From positions 3,076,001-3,140,000 of the forward strand of contig PUFA01000062.1 of the NCBI GenBank assembly GCA_003508835.1: 64,000 nt of DNA, given 5' to 3'. Of the stretch, positions 1 through 13,100 are shown one piece after another. This DNA comes from Eonycteris spelaea (Eukaryota > Chordata > Mammalia > Chiroptera > Pteropodidae). The notes below the pieces were generated by a model. That model was not told the DNA's origin, searched no databases, and saw only the letters and a program-made list of their open reading frames with translations. A program made the translations under genes and the position numbers. Numbering within the stretch: the first letter of the stretch is position 1; the number at the start of each line of letters is the position of its first letter.

Positions 1-998
1 AGCTGTGTTTATAAGTAAATGAAGTAAATTCATTTCTGCAATAAATCAATTATTTGCCTATAACTTAAGAAGGAAGGTTGCAAGCATCTAGATCCTGAAC
101 TACTGCTACCCTCAATGAGCTTACTTTTAAGAAATAACTGGGCTAGCTGTAGCCTTTAAAAGAGCAGTAAAAGCAGAAAAGCTATTTAGAATCTAGAACC
201 AAGAAATATTCCTCCTATTTATGCAGCTTCTTGGATTTAGAACATAAGCATATTTGGGAAAGACAAAATAAACAAGGAATAATTTACAAACAGGGTAATG
301 TTTTCATGATGAATTTCCTTTCAGTTTCAGATCAGAGAGTCTAAACATATTCAGTTTGAGAAGAGGGAGGGAGACAATCTATGTCTACACAAGACTAGAA
401 AGAGCTATACTGGTGAAGGCCACTATTCCTACCCCTACATATACAAACAGAAATAAGGGGCAAGAAAGACACACTCACGATAGAGGGTAATACAGACTAC
501 ACTGCCAGGCCTCAGCCGATGGCAAATGGTGAGCTGATGCCATCAATGATTTTAATATCAAGAGCCAAGGATGTTTTGCTCTGAGAAACTTCTACAGGCA
601 GTTCAATGGCGATAGCAAAATACAAATAACAGAAGGGAGAAATGGTTTCACTGAAAATGATTATGCTGTGAAAATTTGTATCTATGGGTAAAACACACAC
701 CAATGACCAAATAAAAATTATACTTTTTCTAACAGTATAGGCCATCAATATGATGGCCTATTTTCTTGCTATCTGGCTCTTCCACTATTATAAGTAGCTA
801 ATTGTTTATAAAAATAAAATCTACACCTTCTCAACCTTCAGCTGTGATGAACAAAAAACTTAAAAGTACTTTCACAGCTTACTCAGCTATTTGCTAAACA
901 GGGCCTGAGTAATTTCTGAAGGTAGTTAGTTATACACAAGAAAAGATAAACTATTTTGAGAGAATATCATAGCTGCTTGCTGTAGCTTAAGATACTAC
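1..998. other. RFC1 intron 24 (partial)
   Basis: AT-rich intronic DNA running off the left edge. I looked on the minus strand for the last RFC1 exon (Lys-rich tail) and did not find it. No repeat recognised with confidence. Confidence 0.8.
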
Positions 999-1190
999 CT
1001 TGATCATAGCATCAGTTTCCGTAGTGTCTTGATCTTTCTCATCAGATTGAGAGTCATCTTCATTTAACTCTTCGTTATATTCAGAATCCAGTGCTGGGCC
1101 TGTGCTGTGTCTTGATATCTTTACTGCCTGAAGTGAATATGGAGTAAGGTGGATTTCCTTATTGTAAGCTCTTGTAAAGGCTGCTTTCAC
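999..1190 (-). CDS. RFC1: RFC1 exon 24 (penultimate exon)
   Basis: 192 bases, 64 codons, phase 0: [20 protein letters not shown], then [40 protein letters not shown] and AMIK. The C-terminal clamp-loader fold ends around TPYSLQ and an acidic tail follows. Donor AAG-gtagta. The Lys-rich nuclear-localisation tail that should come next is in exon 25, outside the window. Confidence 0.98.
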
Positions 1191-4100
1191 CTAAAGGAAA
1201 GAAACAGAGTTTTTTAAAAAGCCAAGTGCCAAAGAACCCTCTGAACTCGGTAGGTCTAAAGGCTTTTTGAGAGATCTGGGAGGCCCCTTGAAATTGTTCA
1301 CAAAATATTTATGCATATACATGTTAAGTGTATATATATGCATTTTTCTGTGAAGTTCCATATTATGATATTCTGACAGAACCCATGACTAAATAATCAG
1401 TGTTTGGAAACTTTAGGCATTTTTACTTATTGAGTGCTCTCTGCAGTTCTACAAATGAATAAGTAGTTAGTAAATCAATAAATCAAAAAAGGCTCACAGT
1501 AAGGTACAAGTTAAAGTTGGCCTTTAATTACCAAAATACATAAATTGCCTTCACAATAATAATAGTGGTTACTTCAACATACTAAGAAACTTGAAAAGCC
1601 TTAACATCGAGCTTCTAATTAATGAATTAATCCATGAATTCCAGCTATGGATGTCTCGTGAGAGAATTTACCCATAATCACAGGTCAATTCTAGAGAAAG
1701 CAAGCCACAGATACTGTCTTCTAAAACAGCATCAAATAAAAAGGCTCAAGAGTGAGGTATTAGATATTACACATTTATGTTATGTTACTTTTTTCATACT
1801 TATTATATAAAAAAGTAGTGGATACATCATTACGTAATAGATTGTCCAACTGGAATAAATGCTAAATTCACAGATTTGGCAGTCTAAGTATAAAAATCCT
1901 CAGCCAGTAAACACTTCTTTTCCTAATGCATTACCTCCACACCTCACTTTTACTTCCCTAGGCTCATTCGCCCACCTTTACTTATAAGGAATACATTTAA
2001 ATTTTTTCCTTAGATTTCATATTTACTTTTCCACTCAACATAAAGATAAACATACAAATTGCAAAGTCAAATCTAGAAGTCTTTTCTTAATATTGTTCTC
2101 AAATTGTATATTTGGAAAGTATAGGCCATAAAGAAGCATTGAAGAAAAAAAAATTAAACCTTTTAAAGCATGTCAAACACCTCTGAGGTACTCCTGGTAC
2201 AAGCCTGGTAATTACAAATTGATGGGGAACCAGTGCGTCACACAACTTACCTTGGGATCCAGCTTGGAGAAGGGACTAGGTTTGCCTCCCCAGCTGCTAA
2301 TTTCCATGATATTCTCAAAGTCTTCTTTCATCAAATAATATGCATCCATAAGAGCAACAACATCCTGTACTCCTTCTACCCCTTGTGAGATCAAGGGCTG
2401 TACAAGTACATCCCTTATATGTGACAGATAATCCATATTGATAGTCCTTTTGCTGGAGTAAGTTCTTAAACCAAAACAAGAGACATACCTGAAGTCAATG
2501 GCAAAGTACCCCCAACTCAAATCATAGTGTAACACTGAGTTAATCAGATGGCGCACAATCAGTTTTAATAATGCTCAGTGGAATGCCTACTATTTCACAG
2601 TCTGGTGAATGGAAAGCATAGCATTGCCCTAGCAGGGTAATGGACATACACCAAAGTGCTCCAAGAGAATCTTCTACTTATGCAGATCAAAGAATGAAAA
2701 ACAAATGTAGATTCTGCTTCCATCCTCCTCCAAAGGCCCAGCAACAACAGTGTTTCTGTGTTCATAGTTCTTAACAGCCAAAGATTACTCACTCCAAGTT
2801 CCAAACAGTAAAAGCATCAGTAAACACAGTGAGATTTCCTACTTCAGGTGCGACAGCTACTTCCTGCATGAGGGTCTATAACATCTTTGGGTCTCTGATT
2901 ATGACATACAAATATGAATGCTTCCCCCACATTTCCTAATACTGTTACCCTGAAATTTTTAGTTCCAGACAGGGTTTTCCTCAAATCTAAGAAAACTGCA
3001 GAGAATGTTCCTGAAGAATCACAAGGTGGTCCACACTGGCCAGGGGGCAAACCTAGGGGAACAATCTTTGATCTGCTGAGAACTAGCAAGTTATCGTGAA
3101 GTGACTTTTCTTTCTTCTTAAATGCTATCACTTAAAGACAAAATTACCAAACAAGACAATATTTGCAATGCTACCACCTTAAACCTTTCCAACTCAGCTG
3201 CTTCCATCTACAAACCACGTAATTCTGTGTGTGTGTACTCCAGACAAGAAACTCGAAAGCTGTTGGTTTCAGAACCCACATTAAAATCAGAAATGGAAAG
3301 TCCCTTTAAAGTTACCTGAGGGTCCTGCTCCTGCTATCAGGTAACTGAATGTCTGAATCATAATAACCCACAAAGTTCTCCTGATCAGAAATCTAGAACT
3401 TTGCCCCACAATTGTTTTATTACCTAGACAAAGAGTTCAAAAATCACTCCTATTTTTAGTTCATCCATTTCCCTAGATTCTGTCTCCCATAATCAAGAAT
3501 ACTAGCACCTGGACAAGTATGAGCCCATAAGCCGCAGTGCCCGACAATCATGAAACCTCTTCCAAAATTATTCTCTTCTAATTTGTTACTTAACTTTACC
3601 TTCTAGGAGTATCACAGAACATTAAATCTAGAAGAGTGTAAAAGTATCATCTAATTTACCTAAATCAAGGTTAAGATTTAACCTCAGAAATCTTATAATT
3701 CCCCTAAAATTGTTTTCTGTATTAGTGCATTTTGGGAGGAATAAAGATCAAAGTTTTCCGATTCTCAAAGGAATGTATGACCAAAAAAAGGATAAGTAAT
3801 AAAAATCGTACTTCCACTTTAAAAAATAAACTACACTATAAAAATTCAGTGACAATCAGGGTTTAAAAGTAGGAACATCTTAATTTACTTTAAAAATTGT
3901 GAACCTCACTATAGATGCCCTTGATAATGATAGTGTCGTGTATATGATTCATTAAGAAACATTTACTGAGCAAGTTTATGTGCTAGATGAGTAAGCCTCA
4001 GTTCCTACCACCAGAAATGTTGTCTAGTGAGAGACGGGGACAGACATACAAAAGGACAGCCACAAAACATGGAAGTCCAGTGCTCAAATCTACAAGAGTA

Positions 4101-7100
4101 TAGCGGGAACATCAAAGAGGGAGAGCCCTGGGGCAGAGTGATGCACATGCTCTAAAAAGCAGTGGGCAGAGGGCGGGCAAAGAGCTGAGAGACAGGTCAT
4201 CAGCATGACCAGCACAAAGAAAACAGTGGAGAAAAGCAGTCTTTTCCAGCTTCCAAACGCTGCCTGCATCGTAGCTCCTGGTGCCTTTTACTATCTTCAA
4301 AGCTGGCAGTGTAGCATCTTCAAATCTCGGACACTGCTGCCTCTTTTTTTAATAAAGCCTTTGAATTACAACAAGCTTACCCAGCTAATCCAAGATAACC
4401 TTCCTATCTCAACATGGGAATAAATTTGTGTTTTAAGCCATTAAATTTTCGTAATTTGTTACAACGGCAATAGAAAACTAATACAAGGGTGATGATAAAA
4501 AACTCATGTCATAGGCTAGAAAGAGGGAACATAGGAGGAAGTAGAATTTACAGGAACATAAGAAAAGAACTCAATTCAGCTTTAAGCAAAAGTTAAGAGT
4601 GGACCAAATTATTAATATTCCCTCCAGGGACCAGAAGGGGAAACAAGACTGCTTAAGTAGTTCTTCGTGGGTAAAAATAAATTTCTAAAGTTGACTCAAT
4701 ATTTGTGTGCATGCACATATTTCTGAGTTTGTAAGCTTTTAATGAAACCACCAAATAACAAGAATCTTTGAATTTCCTTAAATTTCTCCAAGCACATTGT
4801 TTTTCAATCATCTGAGCGTCCACCTCCTATTATAAGCTAACCTATACCCCTATCCCAAACAACTAGATCAGTTTACTACTAGGACTATTTAAATAGTTCC
4901 ATTTTCTGGTTAAATTATTCTGAATCTGAGGTATTAAATATGCCTACTAGTAATAGGCATAGTCACAGTAACAATAATAGCCAGCCCTATCTTAGATTTA
5001 TATAGCTTTAAAATTTACCTTAAAGTTATGACACATCTCACATTTGGCTTTACTCTCCAAAATATTTTAAGTGATAAAACAAGTGGATAAAACAAGTGTA
5101 ATAATGATTATGGATAATAAAACTCAGGCTCACAAAATAAAAAGAACTTATTCAGGATCATTTATCTAGTTAGCAATAAAATAAAAACAAAATATAAATC
5201 TTTTGACTCATGCTATACTGGAGAAAGGCTAAATAAACTATACTGAGAAAATGCCAGAAGTGGAGTAATACCACTTACCTGAGACTCATATGCAATGCCA
5301 GGTCCTGAACAATCCGATCGTGTTTACCTGTAGATGAGTGCTTACCCAACCAGCTCGGGAAGGTGGGAAACTGGGTCATGTAACCCCTCATTAACTCTCC
5401 TGGAAGAACACTGGCATAAATGGCCTGAAAAAAGAAATCGTAGCCCACAATTTAAATTCAGTACAAAGTTGATTCCCTTGCAGCTGTTGGCTTCCAAGCA
5501 GTCTCTGGAAAACGAAGCAACACTGTCCCACGTACCTAACTCCAGGGCAATCGGGCCCTTTCCTGCTGTCTCTGATCCTTGGTATGGGAAACTTGTCCCA
5601 GAGAAAACTGATTATGGTAAACACCTTGGTCCAAAACATGTATGGTGCACATAGAGATCATCTTGCCAACTCATCAGCCTCAACCGAATGATCTCAATGT
5701 ACCAGTTATCTCATGGACGCCAATGTTACCGAAAAGACTGTAGAAAGGAATGTGATTGTCTTTAGCATAAGCTATTGATAGTACAGGTGAATCAAAACAT
5801 GAAAGGTCTAATAACACTAGAATTAACTAAACTGACACAGAAGAAAGTGAAAAATGTATCCTTGGATAGCTTCTATATTCAGAGTTTTCACTTTTTAAAG
5901 GCTGGAATTACATATAAATTTTGTATCTTGCTTTATATTCTCATAAGCATTTTTTCATATTAGATAATCTTTACATATAATTTAAAGGTAGTATAATAGT
6001 CCAGTCAAGAGGACTTACTATAATCAAACATTTTCCTGTTGCTGGACATAGAGATTTTGTCCAATTTTTTGCCATTGGAACATTTTGGTACATCAAGTTT
6101 TTTCCATGTTTAATCTGATTTAAGATAAATTCTCAAAGGTACAATTATTAGGTTAAAACAATGAACACTTTTAAAACATAAGAGAAAGAATCCTTTATAC
6201 CAGAATGAGTCTTTCTTTTTTGTTTTCAAACAATATATGGGTAGAATTAAGAGAATAGGTCTTCGGAAGTCCCTTGCATATTACTCAGGCCAATAATACA
6301 GTATAATATACAAAACTCAAATAGAACAAATAATACTCTTAATTATGAATGTCTGCAAAACTCTATTTTAAGTAAAAGATATTGACCTAGATAAAGTACC
6401 CAATATTTAAGTTCCCTTTTTAGCAAGGAAGAAGAAAATCTCAATTCATGTATCAGAAGGTGGCTACTGACCTGCCCTGCCTGAATTTCTTCAAGAAAAC
6501 TACTTAGTTAATCATCTAGGAGCACCAAGAACCACCAAAAAAAAAAAAGGCAAAACAGAACAAACATAACTTTTGACTTACATCTTAGTTATAACCAAAA
6601 ATCAAGCATCCCTATTTCCATATGGCCATTTACATAAAAACATTTTGAACCAAAAAAACTAAGACTAGATTAAGAAACAGACAATAGTGACCAGAGTGCT
6701 TTAATCTATAACGGATCATATTTTTGCCATAAGAGTCATTATATTTATTTGGTATTTCAAATAACTACAGGAGCTAAAGCTACATTGTTCTTTTGAACTG
6801 AAGCAGAGTCTGCACTTTAAGGCGAGCCCTATGCTTACCTGGGTGGGCAGAAGACTCCAGTTTTGCCTACTCCGGATCTGACGGTCCACTAGGTCACCGT
6901 CACATATGCTATCTGCTGCTCTGCTTAAAAGCATCAAGTGCTTTTTCATGTCACCCCTGCAGAATAAAAACCAGTCTGCATTATACCACTGTCCACAGTG
7001 CACACCTGTCCCTTTTGATTATCTGGCCGTCCCAGTGCTGGCAGGGAAATAAGTCCACCCCTCACTAGCTCTGAACACTCACCCTGCAGCTACAGGCTTC

Positions 7101-10100
7101 ACATGCAAGTAGTTCTCCTGGACAAAGAGGGGTGCTATGGAATAATCATGAAAAAAGAGATCTGATTTGTCCATAAGCGACATGTGAGCAGTCTCCTCTC
7201 CAGTTGCAAACACTTTCCGGGCTACATCAAATGGGCCCTACAAAGAAAGGAACAGATGCTGACAAAACCAAATGCCAGCAAAGATGTGAAGCAAGAGGAA
7301 CTCTCACTGCTGGTCGAAACATAAAACTGTACAGTCAGTTTGGAAGTGTGGGAGGTGGTTTGGCAGTTTCTTACAAAACTGACATACCCTTATCACGCTA
7401 TCCAGTAGTAGTGCTACTTGATATTTACTCAAATGAATTAAAAACATATTACACAAAAATCCTGCACATGGATGTTTATAGCAGCTTTATTCATAACTAC
7501 CAAAACTTAGAAGCAACCAAGCTGCCCTTCAGTAGGTGCACGGATAAACTATAGCACATCCAGGCAATGAAATATTATTCAGCACTAAATGAGCTATCAA
7601 GCTATGGAGAAATTGTAAATACATATTATTAAGTGAAAGGAGCCAATCTGAAAAGGCTACATACTGTATGGTTCCAATTATATAACATGCCAAAAAGGTG
7701 AAACTTTGGAGATAGTAAAAAGATTAGTGACTGCCAGGGGATGGGGGAAAGGAGGGATGAATAGGAAGAACACAGAGGATTTTTAGAGCGGCGAAACTCT
7801 TCTATATGTTACAATGGTACATACATGTCATTATACATTTGTCAAAACCCATAAAATGTGCACCACCAAGAGTGAGCCTAAAATGTAAACTATGGATTTG
7901 GGGATAATGATGTATCAATGGAGGTTCATCAAGTGTGAGAGATGTACCATTCTGTGGGGGATGCGGACAGTGGATGTTGACAATGAGGTTGTATGTGCGT
8001 GGGGACGGGGAAATCTCTGTGCCTGCTCAGTTTTGCTGTAATCTATAATTGCCCTTAAAAATGTATTAATTTAAAAAAAATGAGAAGGAAAAATGACTAA
8101 TCATTGTTCTAACTGCAATAGATCCTGACTAGTGACTAGATGAAATAGAACACAGAGATAATTGATAAGACTTCTAGTTTCAGAGAGGTTATTAAACCAT
8201 AAACCATTTAAAACAGATTACTCTGAACATTTCCAAAACCATTAAAAACATTAATTAAATCCATACAAAGGACTCTGAAAAAGCCGTTTTATAATTACTG
8301 AAGCATGTATAATTTAAAACTTCTCAAAATTTACAATATAATTAATAGTTTTTGAGGAAAAATTCATTTGAATTAGAAACACTTTTTACAGCGATCTATA
8401 TCTATTATAAATATCCATAGGTTCTACGGTTTGTCAAGGAACTATAGAACCAGAATTAACTAAGAAGTGGAAGTTTATTTTACCAGTTTGATATCCTTTT
8501 TGGCTCTATGAGAATCAGCCTTGGCCTGGTCATAGGTTAGCGCCTTACTTCGTGCACACCACATACTCAGATTGTGTAAAACCTGAAAAGATCAAAGGCA
8601 AGACACTGACAAGATGGGAAAATACTGCTGGCCCCCCAACTCAAAAGTCCGATGGTGTTAAAAGAGTCATCAATTGTCACATTATACATATTTAATTTAC
8701 CTGTCTGATATCTTGATTGGCTCCCAAAATTATTTCATTCATAGCTGGAGGAGGAATCTTTAAACCCTCTTTAAATGCAATAGACATCATAGCACCCTAA
8801 AAATAACCAAGGAGAATCTTCAATAATTTTTTTAACTTGCCAGATAGTTAAAAAATATCAGGTACTTTTAAAATTGACTCCTAAATAAAAAGGATAGTGT
8901 GATGGAAAAAAGAATTCCAAACAACATACCTTTATCTGCTCAACCCGAGGTCTTTGAAAACGAAGGTCAAAACAATAATGAACCAAAGAGCGAATCTTGG
9001 GATGATTTCTATCATTGCACATACAAATAATGGGAATTTTTGTATGTTTTATCAGGCCAATTAATTCCTGAAATGCAAATTTGCAACAACAAAATAATTA
9101 CTTAAAAAACCCAAATATGACACAATAAATTTGGTTTTAAAAACCTACTCAGCAACATGCCTTAATTACTATAAATGTCACAACATGACAATGAGTTCTT
9201 TGTATACAAAAAAAAAAAATCAATAGTAAAACTGCAAAAATGCAATGCTCTCATTACCTGAATTCCTCCCCTGTCTTCCGTGCCCGCCATGCCATCCACT
9301 TCATCCATGATGAGGGCGTGTTTCGTGCTTACTGAATGGGCTGCTCCACCTGACCCACGTTGAGGAGCCATGGGATGGGACAGAAACAAAATAACAGCTG
9401 TTCAAACACTGCTACTTTATAAAAAATAATATAAATAATTTTAAACTGTTAATGTAGGTCCATAGTACAAAATTCAGAAGTTACAAGAGTGTGCAGTGAG
9501 AAAAAATTCTCTCTTCCATTCTTGCTACGTAGGGTACCCAATTTTCCTTTCTGGAGCCAAAGAGTATAAACAGACTCTTGTCTATCTTTTCATAGACATT
9601 TTATATATATTAAAAATGTGTACATAAAATATAGCCCTTGGTTTGGTCATTTAATATTTTTGTGATCTGTTCCTTATCTGTAAATATAGAACACATCATT
9701 TTCAAAGCTGTTTAATATTCCATTTTACATACATATCACAGTTAAATCTATATTAATAAAATGTGGAAATGCTTCCAATCTTTTGCTATTATAAATCTCA
9801 TTAAGTGAATATCCATACATATGCATTTTGCAAATAAACAAGTATTAACAATTAACCCAGGAACTGGAATTTCTGGGTTAAAGGATCTGGGCAACTTAAC
9901 TTTGAGAAATACTGCCGGACTGCTCTCCAGAGCTGTACTAATTTACAGCTCCACCAGCCATGTATAACTGACTTTCCCTGAACAACTTCTTTTAAACAAT
10001 AATTTTCTACCAATGAAAGTACCAAGAATTCAGGTGACCAAGCAATATGCCACAGATTCTAAAACATACACCGTTTAGTCTGCAATTTGGGCATCTTGTC

Positions 10101-13100
10101 CCGATAAGCTCTGGCCATACCAGAGCACTATCTACAACCTCAGCACAGTGGTACTTTCGCATTTTCTTTTCTCATTCCTACTACTCTTACTTGAAATAAC
10201 CTCTTCTACCCTTGAACCATTTTATTTCTCATTCTTCCAGGCCCTTCAAACAAATGTCACCCTTTTATTGGTAGTTTTCCCCAACACCCCAAGCAGAATC
10301 AGTTCTTTGTATACAGGCCTCTATCACCTCCCTGATCATGCTGCATTACAGTTATTTTTCTACTCCTCTTCACAAGATTCAGCTGTGAATATGCTAAAAT
10401 CATATGCAAAGTAAATAAATATACCCATATATACATTTTATACGGAAACCTCTAAGACCTTAAGAAAAAAAAGGCACCTATTGTCCTCTAAGAGTTACAT
10501 TGGAGGCTTTTTTATTCTCTCATTAGTCCCAGGGTTTAGAGGGTGCTTGGCACATAGTAGTGTTCATTACTGGCTACAGAACATTCAAATGAACTTGTTT
10601 TTCTTACATAACCAAAGAAAACAATTCAAAAGGCCACATACTTGAATAAAAGTCTCTGATGCTGGTATTATTAAGTGACTCAGCAACAATCTCCTTCAAA
10701 CTGTTCTTACTCCGAGTATCACTTGCATTCAGTTCCACGTAGCTATATCCCAATTCCTAATCAAAATATTGGAAACCATTACTATCACAATGTAAATTAT
10801 TAACACCCCTAAAATAAAAAGACAGTTAAGGAAGAAAAAGGGTAGCAAAACCACATAAGGAACCATAGGAAAAAGATAAAGCATGCTAACAGACAATGAA
10901 ATTAAAACTATAATATGCCTCACAATAAGACATTTTAAAAATATCATACACATGCTTACCAAATACACATAAATACATACACACGTTTAGTTTTAAAACA
11001 TTAGCTGATAAATCACTAACCTGGAAGAATATATTTGAGTAAGTAATTTTACTAAGTTTATTACTTAAAGTCCTAAAAAGAAATATAACCATGCCAAGAT
11101 TTAAGTATTAGACACAGAATTACATTGTTATTAGATACCAAAATGTAATTCTTGACTATTCGATATAAATAATAAAGTTAAATCATTCTTTGTCAAACTA
11201 TCCCAACATATAATCTTCCTCTCAAATAATGATAAATTGTTATTCTGATTTATTTACCCATTATATTGATCATAAGGCATTATAAAATGCCTTAATTGAT
11301 TTCCCCCCAAAATTAATGACAATAGAGGGCGCAAAGAGTTATGACTGTTAACAGTACATATATTTTAGTACAGAGAATTCTTACAGGGCATATATGTGTC
11401 TATTAAGGGTCTATATAGTCTATAAAATAATGCACTTAAGGACTTAGTACATTGCCTGGTACACAGGCAGATATTACCTACAATTAGTTATAAATATTAA
11501 AAAAAGAATGAAAATGACAAATATCCCCCAAACCAAAGCAAATTCTAATGATTTGATTTCAGAAAAGTATATACACAACAGGTTAAAAAATAAACATACC
11601 ACATACATAACCACACACCTGCGTACCTCCTACACATGCCCACTCCTGTGTTCCCTTCCCAACTGCAGCACAACAGAACACCTACCTGACAGACCAGAGA
11701 GGCTGTGGTTGTTTTGCCAACACCTGGAGGGCCGGAGAGCAATGCTGCTTTAAAACTAGAACCATCATCCTTGCCGGCAAATTTACCGAACTTTGCTGCA
11801 AGGAAGAAAGAAGTTAGTGCAAACTTAGCATTGAGTCCTTCAGTTTAACTGTTCTAGATTTGCAGAGTATTTCCTACCAAATATAAGCAATAGTTTCCAA
11901 AACACTTAGTAAAATTCTACTCCCGATATCACTTCAAACCCCAAACTAAAACTCATTAACTTTAAAACCCTGATTTGAAAGAATAATTTTATGACTACCT
12001 TTCCTACGGAAGCATAGGTCATGGAGCAGACCAGGCGCCAATCCTAACTCTCGCTATCCTGACCCCAGCACTCATCAGCTTGGAGAACTTTAGAAGTGAC
12101 TTAACCCCTCTGGCCCGTTGTCTCCTTTGCAAAACGAGGGGAACAATAAGAATGTGCCTGGTAGGGACGCAGTGAGGATGAACGTGCTGAGCACAGAGCC
12201 TGGCGCCTCAATATATGTTAACAAGCACGTCAGTGACATGATCACAAAATGAAAAAATGAATTAAAGATGCTGTGTCTGCAATATCTTGCACAGCTCAAC
12301 TCTAGAGCATTCTGCCTGCCTTTATCACATGGGTGCCTGGCACATAAAGGGTGCTCAGTACATACATACAGACTGACAGTGTTGAATGCACTGTAGGTAT
12401 ATGGGAGAAGGGCCTATATAGCTCACTTGAGGCCTTAAAGTCTCCAGGCACACGAAGCACTTATCTTCCCTTTTAGGGTAGATTTTGTGTAGTTTTGAAA
12501 AAAGAGAGTCAACTTAAATTTAACCCTGTATCATTACAATCATATTATGTCATAAATAAAATAAACTGGCACCGTCAGCCAATGTCTAGTGGCCATCTGA
12601 ACATTAACAACCCAGTCATTGCCCTGGAAATTCACTGAGATGCTCATTAAATTTTCCCTTATTTCTTACACAATATCCCTAATGGCAGCAGCTGAAGAGC
12701 AAGAAACTACTCCCAACATTTGTGATCTGAAACCTCCAGAAGTATTTTGGACATTAAATACATACTGCAGGTGTTCCTATTCCATAACAAAGACGTGTGA
12801 ACAAGCACAGAAACTAGAGAAGCTCAGGACCCCCAAGCCTACTAAGCAACATGCGACCGGGGTTTTTAGGCTGCCTAACTGTAAGCGTGCCTCAGCCTTT
12901 TATTGGCACCTTTCTCCCAATCTCTTTGGCGTTCTCAGCAGCTTTGCTCTCCCATGCTTCAGGGCCCGGTACATGTACTCTCTCCCACTCAACACCCACC
13001 GTTACCTTCACCTAGCCAACTCCTACTTGGTTTCCAAGTCTTAGCGTAGATGTCCCTTCCTCTAGGGATGGGAGCACAGACATCCCCATTCCTGACCACA

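Larger units (their letters stand above)
2465..5278. other. RFC1 intron 22
   Basis: Mostly unclassified AT-rich DNA, including the open frames around 2595-3319, which show no family resemblance or coding support. An L2 fragment and LTR pieces between about 3950 and 4490 are listed separately. Confidence 0.75.

Noticed and set aside
1..998. Possible last RFC1 exon
   Set aside because: No Lys-rich coding segment with an acceptor was found on the minus strand, so the exon must lie beyond the left edge.
5334..5654. A 106-codon plus-strand open frame
   Set aside because: It overlaps RFC1 exon 22 in antisense and has no recognisable product.
12619..13044. A 141-codon plus-strand open frame in intron 13
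   Set aside because: Its second half is L2 sequence and the first half has no family resemblance or splice context.
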